Positions 1-8,363 of a stretch of 64,000 bases of DNA are shown piece after piece. The stretch comes from Dorea sp. AF36-15AT (GTDB lineage Bacteria; Bacillota; Clostridia; Lachnospirales; Lachnospiraceae): NCBI RefSeq assembly GCF_003477705.1, contig NZ_QUDV01000005.1, positions 136,227-200,226 of the forward strand. The letters run 5' to 3'. The notes under the pieces are model-generated. The model had not been told where the DNA came from. It ran no database searches and was given only the letters and a program-made list of their open reading frames with translations. The first letter of the stretch is position 1; the number at the start of each line of letters is the position of its first letter. Made by a program: the position numbers and the translations under genes.

Positions 1-9
1 TTGCATCAT

Positions 10-38
10 TTGACAAATGAAAGCGCATTAGGTATCAT
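10..38 (+). promoter_or_regulatory. Sigma-A type promoter for the first operon
   Basis: TTGACA at 10-15 and TATCAT at 33-38 are separated by 17 bases, and the first gene begins about 44 bases further on. Both hexamers are close to the vegetative consensus. It would drive the small membrane protein gene and the radical SAM gene together. Confidence 0.55.
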
Positions 39-81
39 GAAAATATTATGGAATTAGATATGAGATGAAAGGATGAAAAGT

Positions 82-372
82 ATGGAAACATTTGATCTGA
101 TTATTACAATCGGTTGTCTGATCGTTGGATTTATGATGCTGACAGGAAGAGGAGATGTCCTTTTGAATGATAAGGATGCTGCTCAGCGGAATAAGCTGTA
201 TGATATGAAGAAGGCACAGAAAGGATATGGAGTTGCTTTTATTGTGATCGGTGCAGCATCTGCTGTCAGCATGCGTGTGAAGACACAGATGGGATTTGTG
301 ATTTATCTGGTTGTTGTAATCGTATCTCTGGCAGCCAGTGTTGTATATATGAAGAAGTGCTGTAAAAAGTAA
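82..372 (+). CDS. Small hypothetical membrane protein (96 aa)
   Basis: I do not recognise the family. The protein has three hydrophobic stretches, at about residues 4-22, 46-60 and 68-86, with a basic cytoplasmic-type loop (DKDAAQRNKLYDMKK) between the first and second, so a three-pass inner-membrane protein is likely. I chose the ATG at 82 because the ribosome binding site GAAAGGA at 67-73 sits 8 bases before it; an in-frame ATG at 73 overlaps that site and is too close. One base separates its stop from the next gene, so the two are almost certainly co-transcribed and translationally coupled. The context gives no functional hint beyond that. The call that it is a real gene is firm; its role is unknown. 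Confidence 0.7.
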   Translation: METFDLIITIGCLIVGFMMLTGRGDVLLNDKDAAQRNKLYDMKKAQKGYGVAFIVIGAASAVSMRVKTQMGFVIYLVVVIVSLAASVVYMKKCCKK

Positions 373-373
373 T

Positions 374-1267
374 ATGAGTGGATGTGTATTGTGTCCGCGT
401 CACTGCATGGTGATGCGGGATAATGGAGAAAAAGGATTCTGCCGGGAGACGAATCATCTGCGTGTGGCGAGAGCCGCCTTACATATGTGGGAAGAACCTT
501 GCATCTCTGGAGAAGAAGGATCGGGGACAGTATTTTTTACAGGTTGTAATCTCAGATGTGTGTACTGTCAGAATTATGATCTGTCAAGAAGCGTAACGGG
601 GAAAGAGATTACTATATCAAGGCTTGCAGAGATATTTTTGGAATTGCAGCAAAAGGGGGCAAATAATATCAATCTGGTGACGCCGACACATTTTGTACCG
701 CAGATTATCGAGGCATTGAAATGTGCCAAAGTTCGGGGATTACATCTGCCTGTTATATACAATACCGGAGGATACGAGTCAGAAGAGACGCTTGCTATGC
801 TGGATGGATGGGTCGATGCTTATCTGCCGGATTTTAAATACTGGGATAGTGAGCAGGCATTGCGGTATTCCAGGGCAGAGGATTATCCGGAGACTGTGAA
901 AAAAGCAATTCGTGAGATGTACCGGCAGACCGGTGCATGCAGATTTGATATGGACGGAAAGATTCAGAAGGGTGTGATCGTACGTCATCTGTTGCTTCCG
1001 GGAGAACTTAAGGCGGCGAAAAGGATTGTGCAGTATCTCTATGAGACGTATGGCGATTCTGTCTATATGAGCCTGATGAATCAGTATACGCCGTTAGAGA
1101 CTCTGGATACTGTGAGGTATCCGGAACTTGGAAGAAAAGTAACGGAAAAGGAATACGATGCGCTTGTAGATTATGCCATAGATCTGGGTGTGGAATGTGC
1201 GTATATCCAGGAAGGAGATACGGCAGAAGAGAGCTTCATCCCGCCATTTACGTTGGAAGGTGTATAA
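374..1267 (+). CDS. Radical SAM protein, PflX / pyruvate formate-lyase activase-like
   Basis: A 297-residue radical SAM enzyme. The iron-sulfur motif CxxxCxxC is visible as GCNLRCVYCQNY at about residues 57-68, and an extra N-terminal cysteine pair plus a third (CVLCPRHC, residues 4-11) is typical of the PflX branch (COG1313) of pyruvate formate-lyase activating enzyme homologues. Such proteins bind a [4Fe-4S] cluster and S-adenosylmethionine to start radical chemistry, but the substrate of the PflX branch is not established, and no glycyl radical enzyme lies nearby. The start at 374 is supported by the conserved N-terminal cysteines. It follows the small membrane protein by one base and is ended by a hairpin terminator shared with the convergent symporter gene. 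Confidence 0.85.
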   Translation: MSGCVLCPRHCMVMRDNGEKGFCRETNHLRVARAALHMWEEPCISGEEGSGTVFFTGCNLRCVYCQNYDLSRSVTGKEITISRLAEIFLELQQKGANNINLVTPTHFVPQIIEALKCAKVRGLHLPVIYNTGGYESEETLAMLDGWVDAYLPDFKYWDSEQALRYSRAEDYPETVKKAIREMYRQTGACRFDMDGKIQKGVIVRHLLLPGELKAAKRIVQYLYETYGDSVYMSLMNQYTPLETLDTVRYPELGRKVTEKEYDALVDYAIDLGVECAYIQEGDTAEESFIPPFTLEGV

Positions 1268-1274
1268 GGTCATG

Positions 1275-1321
1275 AAAAAAAGGAAGATATCACAGTGAAA
1301 ACGGTGATGTCTTCCTTTTTT
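1275..1321. terminator. Bidirectional Rho-independent terminator
   Basis: A 16-base stem (one G-U type mismatch) with arms AAAAGGAAGATATCAC and GTGATGTCTTCCTTTT is flanked by A-runs on the left and T-runs on the right. It lies between the converging radical SAM and symporter genes and can stop transcription from both sides. Confidence 0.85.
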
Positions 1322-1335
1322 GATTATAATCGTTT

Positions 1336-2739
1336 TTACAGAATGCCCAAAGACTGCAGTAATAAGAAGAACAGCAAAATCGGGGTTACGTATTTTACCA
1401 TAACGATGTACAGTCCTTTACGGCTGAACTTGGCACCGCTCTTGGTAACTTCGTTGATAATAGTATCCGTTCCCAGTACCCATCCGACCATAATGCAGGT
1501 TGAAATTGCAACGATCGGCATCATAATCATGTTGCTGAGGTAATCCAGTACATCCAGAACCTGGGCTACAGATCCGTTCGGTAGCGGAAGTTCAAAGTAG
1601 AATACGTTGTAACCAAGGCATACGATGATACCTACGACAATTGCGTAGATCAGTGACAGGGCTACACTTTTATTACGGGAAATCTTCCATTTATCCATCA
1701 GACCGGATACGATTGCTTCCATGACGGATACAGATGATGTGATCGCGGCAAAGGTAACGGTTACAAAGAACAGGATACCGATTGCGATGCCTGCTTTACC
1801 CATAGCAGCAAATACCTTTGGCAGGGATACAAACATCAGTCCCGGTCCGGCCGACATACCTTCGATACCGGAGAAAGTGTAGATTGCCGGAATAATCATC
1901 AGTCCTGCAAGGAGGGCAACCAGTGTATCAAAGAATTCAATCTGATTAATAGATGACATCAGGTTAACATCGTCTTTTACATAAGAACCGTAGGTGATCA
2001 TGATACCCATGGCAACACTGATGGAGAAGAACAACTGTCCGATAGCATCCATCAGAAGCAGGAAAAATCCTTTGATTGTCATACCTTCAAAGTTCGGTAT
2101 CAGATAAATCTTAAGTCCTTCTAATCCGGTACGTGTGATACCATCTGCATCGGTGTTATGCAGTGTCAATGAGAAGAAAGAAATACCGATGATCAGTATG
2201 ACCAGGATTGGCATCAAAATACGGCTGTATTTCTCAATACCTTTGTTAACACCACTGATTACAACAAATGCGGTCAATCCCATGTAAATGATCATCCAGA
2301 TGATCGGTGACCACTGGCTGGTAATATGACCGGTAAAATAGCCGTCGGCTGCAGCATTTACACCGTCTCCGGTGAGGAATGCGAACAGATACTTGAGTAC
2401 CCACCCACCGATGGTGCAGTAGTAAGGCAGAATGATGACAGGCACCATCCATGCAAGGAATCCGGTCGGTGCGAACTTTTTATTCAGCATGCCGTAAGCG
2501 GTAAGCGGTCCCTGTTTGGTCTTGCGTCCCATGGAAATCTCCGTGATAAGCAGGGTAAAACCAAAGGTCAGTGCAAGAATGATGTATACGAAGATAAAGG
2601 TACCTCCTCCATTCTTAGCTGCCAGATAAGGAAAACGCCAAATGTTTCCAAGACCTACAGCACTTCCGGCTGCGGCCATAACAAAGCCCAGCGAGCCGGT
2701 AAAGTTGCCACGCTTATGATGATGTGAATTGTTACTCAT
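1336..2739 (-). CDS. Sodium-dependent amino acid transporter, NSS/SNF family
   Basis: A 467-residue polytopic membrane protein of the neurotransmitter:sodium symporter family (LeuT/MhsT fold). The family signature lies in the first membrane segment: the stretch GSAVGLGNIWRFPYLAAKNG at about residues 26-45 contains the unwound region that holds substrate and sodium. About 11 to 12 membrane helices are visible, as expected for bacterial NSS proteins. Bacterial members mostly import aromatic or hydrophobic amino acids, but the substrate cannot be read from the sequence. The gene is monocistronic, facing the radical SAM gene. Its ribosome binding site (AAGGAAGAGAGGG) forms one arm of a perfect 15-base inverted repeat in the leader, which may control translation. 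Confidence 0.9.
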   Translation of the reverse strand: MSNNSHHHKRGNFTGSLGFVMAAAGSAVGLGNIWRFPYLAAKNGGGTFIFVYIILALTFGFTLLITEISMGRKTKQGPLTAYGMLNKKFAPTGFLAWMVPVIILPYYCTIGGWVLKYLFAFLTGDGVNAAADGYFTGHITSQWSPIIWMIIYMGLTAFVVISGVNKGIEKYSRILMPILVILIIGISFFSLTLHNTDADGITRTGLEGLKIYLIPNFEGMTIKGFFLLLMDAIGQLFFSISVAMGIMITYGSYVKDDVNLMSSINQIEFFDTLVALLAGLMIIPAIYTFSGIEGMSAGPGLMFVSLPKVFAAMGKAGIAIGILFFVTVTFAAITSSVSVMEAIVSGLMDKWKISRNKSVALSLIYAIVVGIIVCLGYNVFYFELPLPNGSVAQVLDVLDYLSNMIMMPIVAISTCIMVGWVLGTDTIINEVTKSGAKFSRKGLYIVMVKYVTPILLFFLLLQSLGIL

Positions 2740-2744
2740 AAATA

Positions 2745-2817
2745 AACCCTCTCTTCCTTAATATGCGATATAAATATACAATACACGTATTTATCTACTA
2801 TAAAGGAAGAGAGGGTT
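2745..2817 (-). promoter_or_regulatory. Inverted repeat that could hide the symporter ribosome binding site
   Basis: The 15-base arms 2745-2759 and 2803-2817 are perfect reverse complements, separated by 43 AT-rich bases. Read on the minus strand, the arm next to the gene is the Shine-Dalgarno region of the symporter, five bases before its start codon. Pairing in a transcript that begins upstream of 2817 (for example read-through from the alcohol dehydrogenase gene) would block ribosome entry, whereas a transcript starting inside the loop would be free. The arrangement is seen directly; the regulatory role is inference. Confidence 0.5.
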
Positions 2818-2839
2818 CTGCGCAATAAAAAAATACAAT

Positions 2840-4045
2840 TTAGTTTATTTGCATCAATGATTCATAAAATAGTTCAAGTTCTGAGGCGTTCATCAGCACT
2901 GGAACCGGGTATAATGGGTTGGCCTCCTTGTCTGCGTACCTGGCAAGACGAGGTATGTCTTCCTGTTTAATCTCCGGGATTGTGTCAGGAATGTCAAACC
3001 GGTGTTTCATATCTTTGATGGCGCTTATGAAACGTTCAGCAGCTTCAGCGTCTGACATTTTTTTGTCGGCGATGCCGGCGGCAATGGCAAGTTTATGTAA
3101 TTTTTTGTGAATGCATTTACCATAAGATTCCAGTATCATTGGCAGGATTATTGCATTGGCCAGCCCATGAGGAACATTGTATTCACCGCCCAGAGAATGG
3201 GCAACAGCATGGACATAGCCTACGTAGGATTTGGTAAATGCACAGCCGGCATAGAATGATGCGTGAAGCATATCACGACGTGCATTGACGTTTCTGCCAT
3301 CAGCGTAGACTGTATCAATATTTTCAAAGATCAGTTGTACAGCGTGCAACGCATCCCGTCTGGTGTGATAAGTAGTGGAACGCCCAATATATGCTTCCAC
3401 GGCATGAGTCAGAGCATCCATTCCGGTTGTTGCTGTAATTGACGGTGGAAGGCTTAAAGTCACTTTCGGATCTAATACGGCATACTTTGGAATCAATGGA
3501 AAGTCGTTGATCGCATATTTGTGCCGCGTCTCGGCATCGGTGATGACAGCGGCAAGGGTTGTCTCACTTCCGGTTCCGGCAGTCGTTGGAATGGCAATGA
3601 GCAACGGAAGTTTTTTACGTACTTTCAAGATGCCTTTCATCTGCGCCAGTGTTTTTTTCGGACGGGCGATACAGGCGCCAACAGCCTTGGCACAGTCCAT
3701 GCTGGATCCCCCGCCGAAACCGATGATTGCATCACATGCATGATCGCGGTACAGTTCCAGAGCTTCTGCCACATTAATTGTAGTAGGATTTGCAACGGTT
3801 CCGTCATAAATGACAAATGGAATAGCGGCACGTTCTAATGTATGTTCCAGGCGTTTGGTCAGTCCCAGGCTCCGAATGGAGGAGTCAGTAACGATCAGTA
3901 CACAGGAGCAATGATTGCCGCGGATCACATCCGGAAGTTCCCGGACACTGCCTACAATCTGCGGTTTGCGATAAGGAAGTACTGGCAGTGCCAGACGGAA
4001 TGCTGTCTGAAATACGCGGCAGTATATCTTTTTGAATATATTCAT
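2840..4045 (-). CDS. Iron-containing alcohol dehydrogenase
   Basis: A 401-residue protein of the iron-dependent (type III) alcohol dehydrogenase family. The NAD(P)-binding turn GFGGGSSMD is seen near residue 108, followed by TTAGTGSE near 153. The metal-binding part follows: D and H of DALTHAVEAY near 206, then HAVAHSLGGEYNVPHG near 279, which supplies the histidines. The family reduces aldehydes or oxidises alcohols and glycols with NAD(P)H. The substrate is not evident. The gene's ATG overlaps the stop of the upstream MarR regulator by four bases (ATGA), so they form one operon, and the dehydrogenase is likely induced by a ligand of that repressor. Confidence 0.9.
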   Translation of the reverse strand: MNIFKKIYCRVFQTAFRLALPVLPYRKPQIVGSVRELPDVIRGNHCSCVLIVTDSSIRSLGLTKRLEHTLERAAIPFVIYDGTVANPTTINVAEALELYRDHACDAIIGFGGGSSMDCAKAVGACIARPKKTLAQMKGILKVRKKLPLLIAIPTTAGTGSETTLAAVITDAETRHKYAINDFPLIPKYAVLDPKVTLSLPPSITATTGMDALTHAVEAYIGRSTTYHTRRDALHAVQLIFENIDTVYADGRNVNARRDMLHASFYAGCAFTKSYVGYVHAVAHSLGGEYNVPHGLANAIILPMILESYGKCIHKKLHKLAIAAGIADKKMSDAEAAERFISAIKDMKHRFDIPDTIPEIKQEDIPRLARYADKEANPLYPVPVLMNASELELFYESLMQIN

Positions 4046-4518
4046 GAGTTTTCTTGTCCTTTCTCTTCGAGTACAGAGATCAATTGTTCCAGATTATCGG
4101 AAATGTGATAGAGTACCCGGTAAAATGTCTTAGTTTCTTCCATAGTAAGTCCATTGCGTCCGGCATCTACTGCCTGGCGGATCAGTTCAGAGACCTGACC
4201 TGCATAGGCACGTCCCTTGTCAGTAAGTACAGCTTTTGCCCGGTATTTTCTGCCTTCCTGCGGACCTGCCTGTTGGTAGGTGATCATTTCAAAGCTTTCC
4301 AGCTCCGACAGAATGCGGGAAATCGCAGCCTTGTCTTCCCGGCAGCGAATGCACAGCTCTGCGGCGGTCAGACCATCTGGCGTAGTATATAAATAGTAGA
4401 TACACATGGCATGGACACCCTTCAGACCGATTTCGCTCATGGAGAGTTTCTTGATTTTCTGTATACTTTTATAGACGCTGGTTATACCTCCGGTCAGCAG
4501 TTCAAAACTATCGGTCAT
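4042..4518 (-). CDS. MarR family transcriptional regulator
   Basis: A 158-residue winged-helix protein. Residues 52-75 (GLTAAELCIRCREDKAAISR) are the helix-turn-helix, followed by a basic wing (GRKYRAKAVLTDKG) near residues 91-104 and a C-terminal dimerisation helix. MarR proteins are dimers that bind palindromic operators and are released by small ligands or oxidants. It is the first gene of a two-gene operon with the iron alcohol dehydrogenase, and two palindromes of matching sequence flank the promoter just upstream, so autorepression with co-control of the dehydrogenase is the natural reading. The inducer is unknown; an alcohol, aldehyde or phenolic compound would fit the partner enzyme. 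Confidence 0.88.
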   Translation of the reverse strand: MTDSFELLTGGITSVYKSIQKIKKLSMSEIGLKGVHAMCIYYLYTTPDGLTAAELCIRCREDKAAISRILSELESFEMITYQQAGPQEGRKYRAKAVLTDKGRAYAGQVSELIRQAVDAGRNGLTMEETKTFYRVLYHISDNLEQLISVLEEKGQENS

Positions 4519-4546
4519 AATAATTCCTCGTTTCGTATTAAAAATA

Positions 4547-4602
4547 GTTGATTTATCAACAACTATCTGCTATAGTAGCATAGTCATGTTGATATTTCAA
4601 CA
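4547..4602 (-). promoter_or_regulatory. marR-adh promoter with two MarR-type operators
   Basis: On the minus strand TTGAAA (plus 4595-4600) and TACTAT (plus 4572-4577) are 17 bases apart and form a good promoter. GTTGAT-TT-ATCAAC at 4547-4560 covers the region just after the expected transcription start. TGTTGA-N4-TCAACA at 4587-4602 overlaps the -35 hexamer. The shared TTGA/TCAA core matches what MarR-family proteins usually bind. Repression by blocking polymerase is inference. Confidence 0.7.
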
Positions 4603-4619
4603 TCTATTTTGAGAGAAAC

Positions 4620-4814
4620 TTTGAATGAGATTAATATTCAAGTCGAACGTCCGTGAGACTTGGCGCGTGATTCTGGTCAGCGAAGCTGACATATTCCTAT
4701 CAGAATCACTGCGCATCCTCGCGGAGCGTTTATCTCAGTCAGAGATTGGACTCCCACTGAGACAAATTTGCTATTACTCACCACCTGAAAAGGTGGGAGT
4801 CTTCTCGACTGAGA
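4620..4814. other. Structured non-coding element, possible IS200/IS605-like remnant or degV leader
   Basis: Several strong pairings fill this stretch. GCGC-GTGATTCTG (4663-4675) pairs with CAGAATCAC-T-GCGC (4701-4714), enclosing GTCAGC-gaa-GCTGAC (4676-4690). GACTCCCAC (4749-4757) pairs with GTGGGAGTC (4793-4801), in competition with CCACCT-gaaa-AGGTGG (4781-4796). TCTCAGTC (4733-4740) pairs with GACTGAGA (4807-4814). Imperfect palindromes of this kind occur at ends of IS200/IS605 elements and their guide RNAs, but no transposase or TnpB is present. A structured 5' leader of the degV gene is the other option. An open frame of 67 codons covers it but shows no ribosome binding site or protein-like composition. 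Confidence 0.45.
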
Positions 4815-4843
4815 AAAAAACAGATTAAGAAAAGAGGATGATT

Positions 4844-5692
4844 ATGGCAGTTCAGATTATTGTAGATTCTACGGCTGATTTTTCAGCGAAAGAAATTGAG
4901 AAGAGACAGATTACCTGTATTCCGATGACTGTAACATTCGGAAATGAGCAGTATATCGATGGAGTAGATCTTACGAAAGAAGAATTTTTTGTGAAACTGA
5001 CGAATGAAAAGGAATTTCCTAAGACATCACAGCCGTCTCCGGCAAAGTTTGCAGATTGTTTTGAAGAGGCAAAAGAGAATGGAGATGACGTTGTAGCAAT
5101 TCTGGTTTCCGGTGCGCTCAGTGGTACGGTGCAGAGTGCCACAATCGCGAAAGATATAGCAGAGCATGATGGCGTATATATTGTAGACAGCAAGTCAGCC
5201 ACACTTGGAATCCGGCTGTTAGTAGACCGTGCAGTAAGAATGCGCGATCAGGGAAAGAGTGCAAAAGAGATTGCAGAAGCGTTGGATGAGTTAAAAGCGA
5301 GAGTACGTCTTTTTGCAGGACTGGATACGCTGGAATATCTGCAGAAAGGCGGTCGGATTTCTAAGACAGCAGCAAGTATCGGAAGACTGGCGGGTATCAA
5401 ACCAATCATAACCATTGATGAAGAAGGAAAGGTAGCAGTATGTGGAAAACAGCGTGGTAATAAAAATGTGTTCCGCCAGATTATAAAATATGTCGAGGCT
5501 GATATGCCGGATGAGAATTATTCGGTATATTTTCTGTATTCAGCGGACAAGAAGAACTGTATTTCATTTATCCAGACATTGCAGAAAAATGGGTTGGATT
5601 TTGGTACGATCAAGACCAGAGAGATCGGACCGACGATTGGCAGCCATATCGGACCGGGTGCATTCGGAATTGTATATGTTGCGAATAAATAA
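4844..5692 (+). CDS. DegV family protein (fatty acid binding, FakB-like)
   Basis: A 282-residue DegV-fold protein. The family start IIVDSTADFS at residues 4-13 and the motifs TSQPSP (near 64), ILVSGALSGT (near 86) and SKSATLG (near 116) line the fatty acid pocket in solved members. In Firmicutes these proteins present exogenous or recycled fatty acids to the kinase FakA for phosphorylation before phospholipid synthesis. No fakA is visible here, so the exact ligand is open. I chose ATG 4844 because AGAGG at 4833-4837 sits 6 bases before it; the ATG at 4838 abuts that site. It stands alone between the structured element and a terminator. Confidence 0.85.
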   Translation: MAVQIIVDSTADFSAKEIEKRQITCIPMTVTFGNEQYIDGVDLTKEEFFVKLTNEKEFPKTSQPSPAKFADCFEEAKENGDDVVAILVSGALSGTVQSATIAKDIAEHDGVYIVDSKSATLGIRLLVDRAVRMRDQGKSAKEIAEALDELKARVRLFAGLDTLEYLQKGGRISKTAASIGRLAGIKPIITIDEEGKVAVCGKQRGNKNVFRQIIKYVEADMPDENYSVYFLYSADKKNCISFIQTLQKNGLDFGTIKTREIGPTIGSHIGPGAFGIVYVANK

Positions 5693-5718
5693 TAGAAAAA
5701 TGTTAGAAATTCTTGCGA

Positions 5719-5746
5719 GGAATCACAAATCTGTGGTTCCTTTTTT
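5719..5746 (+). terminator. Rho-independent terminator after degV
   Basis: GGAATCAC (5719-5726) pairs with GTGGTTCC (5733-5740) around a six-base loop and is followed by six T residues. Confidence 0.85.
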
Positions 5747-5819
5747 CGTTTGTATTTCCGATGATTTTGTGGCAACCGGATACTAAAAATGTTATTGTAA
5801 TAAGTAGGAGGAAAAGACA

Positions 5820-6659
5820 ATGCTTACAATAGGAACACATATGTCGATTGCCGGAGGGATTGCGAAGACTGCTGAAAACGTGGTGAAGATGGAAGCGAAT
5901 ACCATGCAGATCTTCAGTCGTAATCCGAGGGGATCAAATTATAAAACATATACATCAGAAGAGATAGAAAAGTTTCAGAGTATAAGAACAGAACATCACT
6001 TTGGACCGATTCTTGCCCATGCGCCATATACTATGAATCTGGCAAGCGCAACGGAGAAAACTTATGAATTTGCCAGTATGGTAATCAGAGAGGATATTCA
6101 ACGCATGGATGAACTGGGGATTGAGAATCTGGTGTTTCATCCGGGAAGCCATACGGGGATTGGTACAGATGCCGGAATTCAGAATATTATCCGGGGACTG
6201 GATCAGGCAGTGACGGCAGACCAGAATATTCACGTGCTTCTGGAAACTATGAGTGGAAAAGGTACAGAGATTGGTGTGACATTTGAGGAATTGAAAGCAA
6301 TCCGTGATGGAGTAAAGTATCCGGAAAAGATTGGAATCTGTCTGGATACCTGTCATGTATTTGCGGCCGGATATGATATTGTAAATGATCTGGAAGGTGT
6401 GCTGGAGAAATTTGACCAGGTGCTCGGACTGGATCTTTTACGTGCCGTTCATCTGAATGATAGCATGATGCCGTTTGGTTCTCGTAAGGATCGCCATGCA
6501 CCGATCGGAGAAGGTGAGATTGGCATGGAGTCATTGTTGAATGTCTTAAGGCATCCCAGACTTCGTGATCTGCCATTTTACCTGGAAACTCCGTTTGACG
6601 ATGCCGGTCATAAGGAAGAAATTGCCATGATACGGAAACGAATGGCAGAAGAAAGATAG
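5820..6659 (+). CDS. nfo: Endonuclease IV (AP endonuclease)
   Basis: A 279-residue deoxyribonuclease IV. The TIM-barrel start GTHMSIAGG (residues 5-13) and [10 protein letters not shown] (28-37), then [10 protein letters not shown] (66-75) and HPGSH (107-111), carry family metal ligands and active-site residues. The carboxy-terminal signatures [13 protein letters not shown] and [11 protein letters not shown] followed by [12 protein letters not shown] are all intact. It cleaves DNA 5' to abasic sites in base excision repair using three zinc ions. An ideal AGGAGG site lies nine bases before the ATG. Fourteen bases separate it from trmO, which suggests a short operon, though the two functions are not obviously linked. 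Confidence 0.95.
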   Translation: MLTIGTHMSIAGGIAKTAENVVKMEANTMQIFSRNPRGSNYKTYTSEEIEKFQSIRTEHHFGPILAHAPYTMNLASATEKTYEFASMVIREDIQRMDELGIENLVFHPGSHTGIGTDAGIQNIIRGLDQAVTADQNIHVLLETMSGKGTEIGVTFEELKAIRDGVKYPEKIGICLDTCHVFAAGYDIVNDLEGVLEKFDQVLGLDLLRAVHLNDSMMPFGSRKDRHAPIGEGEIGMESLLNVLRHPRLRDLPFYLETPFDDAGHKEEIAMIRKRMAEER

Positions 6660-6673
6660 AGCAGGAGAGCGTT

Positions 6674-7363
6674 ATGCAGAAACATTCAGAAGATTTGACA
6701 TTAAAGAAGATTGCCGTGATCCGTACAGACTTTCCGGAAAAATTCGGTTTGCCAAGACAAAGCGGCCTGGCAGAGACCAGAGGCAAGATTGTTTTTGAAC
6801 CGGAATATCGTTCAAAGGAGGCACTGCGTGGACTGGAAGATTACAGTCATCTGTGGCTGCTCTGGGGATTTTCGGAAGTGAGGCAGAAGAATTGGCATGC
6901 GACAGTGCGTCCACCGAGACTGGGAGGAAATACTCGTATGGGCGTATTTGCCACAAGATCTCCGTTTCGACCAAATCCAATCGGTTTGTCCTGCGTTCGT
7001 CTGGTGGAAATCTGTGATACGGAAAAAGAAGGAAGCGTATTACTTGTAGAGGGCGTGGATATGATGAATGGCACACCAATTTATGATGTGAAGCCGTATC
7101 TTCCTTATGTGGATTGTAAGGTGGATGCCGCAGGTGGATTTGCGGAGCAGCACAAAAATGATGGATTAACGGTAACATTTGACGGAGATCTTGAAATGCG
7201 CGTGCCGGCAGAACAAAGGGCAGTGCTGAGGCAGATTCTTGCGCAGGATCCAAGACCGTCTTATCAGGAAGATCCGGAGCGTATCTATGGTATGGATTAT
7301 GCAGGCATGCGGATCCGGTTCCGGGTAGCGGATGGATGTCTGCGTGTGTGCAGTGTGCAATAG
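6674..7363 (+). CDS. trmO: tRNA t6A37 N6-methyltransferase TrmO (TsaA/UPF0066)
   Basis: A 229-residue TrmO/TsaA-type protein. The family core is clear: GLPRQSGLAETRGKIVF at about residues 21-37, SHLWLLWGF near 57, and the signature RMGVFATRSPFRPNPIGLS near 86-104. TrmO uses S-adenosylmethionine to methylate the N6 of threonylcarbamoyladenosine at position 37 of certain tRNAs, and its beta-barrel SAM binding fold differs from Rossmann methyltransferases. The gene lies in a cluster rich in tRNA and ribosome modification genes; MtaB, which also acts on t6A37, is encoded 5.6 kb downstream. The assignment to tRNA rests on characterised enterobacterial TrmO. Confidence 0.9.
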   Translation: MQKHSEDLTLKKIAVIRTDFPEKFGLPRQSGLAETRGKIVFEPEYRSKEALRGLEDYSHLWLLWGFSEVRQKNWHATVRPPRLGGNTRMGVFATRSPFRPNPIGLSCVRLVEICDTEKEGSVLLVEGVDMMNGTPIYDVKPYLPYVDCKVDAAGGFAEQHKNDGLTVTFDGDLEMRVPAEQRAVLRQILAQDPRPSYQEDPERIYGMDYAGMRIRFRVADGCLRVCSVQ

Positions 7364-7380
7364 AGAGTGTAGGAAGAATA

Positions 7381-8253
7381 ATGAGAAAAAAGCGTGAAAT
7401 GCAGATATTACTGATAATGTTGTTGACAGTCGCATTGATATGTGGCTGTAGTACAAAAGAAGAGCAGAATAACGAGCAAAAAGTCGAGGGCGTGGAGATA
7501 GAAGAAGATACAGATACTTACAGATTTGTGGATGTGCTGGGGAATGAATACGAAGCTGAGCTTCTGGATATTCCGCCGATTACACTGGATCTGACGAGGA
7601 TCGAAGATCAGGATGGCAAGAAAATCTATCTGGATGAGGATGGAGAGATAGCGTCCAGATTAGGAATTGATGTATCAGAGTATCAATCGGAAGTGGACTG
7701 GCAGCAGGTGAAAGATTATGGCGTAGATTTTGTGATCGTGCGCCTGGGATATCGTGGATATGGAGAAGCAGGGAAACTGGTGGAGGATAGTATGTTCCGG
7801 AGCCACGCGGAAGGTGCACTGGCAGCGGGACTGGATGTGGGTGTGTATTTCTTCTCGCAGGCAGTCAATCAGGCAGAAGCTGAAGAAGAGGCGCAGTTTG
7901 TGCTGGAGCGGATACGGGATTACGACATCAAAGGGCCTGTGGTATATGATACAGAAGAGATTAAGAATGACACGGCAAGAACGGATAATCTGGACGGCAA
8001 AGCATTTACCGATCATTGTATTACATTCTGCGATGCGGTGAAAGCGGCAGGTTATGAGACGATGATCTATGCCAATATGAAATGGATGGCATTTACATTG
8101 GATCTTACGAGGCTTACTGACTACGAGAAATGGTATGCAGATTATGAACCACTTCCGCAGTGTCCGTATGAAATCTCCATGTGGCAGTACACAGAGACCG
8201 GACAGGTGCCCGGGATCGATGGAAATGTGGACATGAACCTCTGGTTTTTGTAG
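7381..8253 (+). CDS. GH25 muramidase-like lipoprotein
   Basis: A 290-residue exported protein. A basic start is followed by a hydrophobic segment and a lipobox (L-I-C-G-C near residue 22), so it should be lipidated on the outer face of the membrane. From about residue 95 the glycoside hydrolase 25 fold begins with GIDVSEYQ (catalytic aspartate); IVRLGYRGYG and GVYFFSQA follow, and VVYDTEE supplies the D-x-E pair. GH25 enzymes cleave the beta-1,4 bond between N-acetylmuramic acid and N-acetylglucosamine. ATG 7381 is preferred over an upstream in-frame start at 7336, which lies inside trmO, because TAGGAAGA lies just before it and the signal peptide then starts properly. Confidence 0.9.
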   Translation: MRKKREMQILLIMLLTVALICGCSTKEEQNNEQKVEGVEIEEDTDTYRFVDVLGNEYEAELLDIPPITLDLTRIEDQDGKKIYLDEDGEIASRLGIDVSEYQSEVDWQQVKDYGVDFVIVRLGYRGYGEAGKLVEDSMFRSHAEGALAAGLDVGVYFFSQAVNQAEAEEEAQFVLERIRDYDIKGPVVYDTEEIKNDTARTDNLDGKAFTDHCITFCDAVKAAGYETMIYANMKWMAFTLDLTRLTDYEKWYADYEPLPQCPYEISMWQYTETGQVPGIDGNVDMNLWFL

Positions 8254-8363
8254 ATGATTTTATGAAATGTAGCTAAATATATGCAGGGTGTATTTACACA
8301 TTTGTAAAGAATATGTTACTATTAAAACAGTTTGCGTATATGTATGAAAAGGTGGAAGAGCAT

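Noticed and set aside
2326..2727. 133-codon plus-strand frame within the symporter gene
   Set aside because: Shadow of a well-recognised gene on the other strand.
4625..4828. 67-codon open frame over the structured element
   Set aside because: No ribosome binding site, composition driven by hairpin arms, and the frame covers all the inverted repeats; better seen as non-coding.
7336..7380. Upstream start for the GH25 gene
   Set aside because: It lies inside trmO, and the signal peptide and ribosome binding site both fit ATG 7381.
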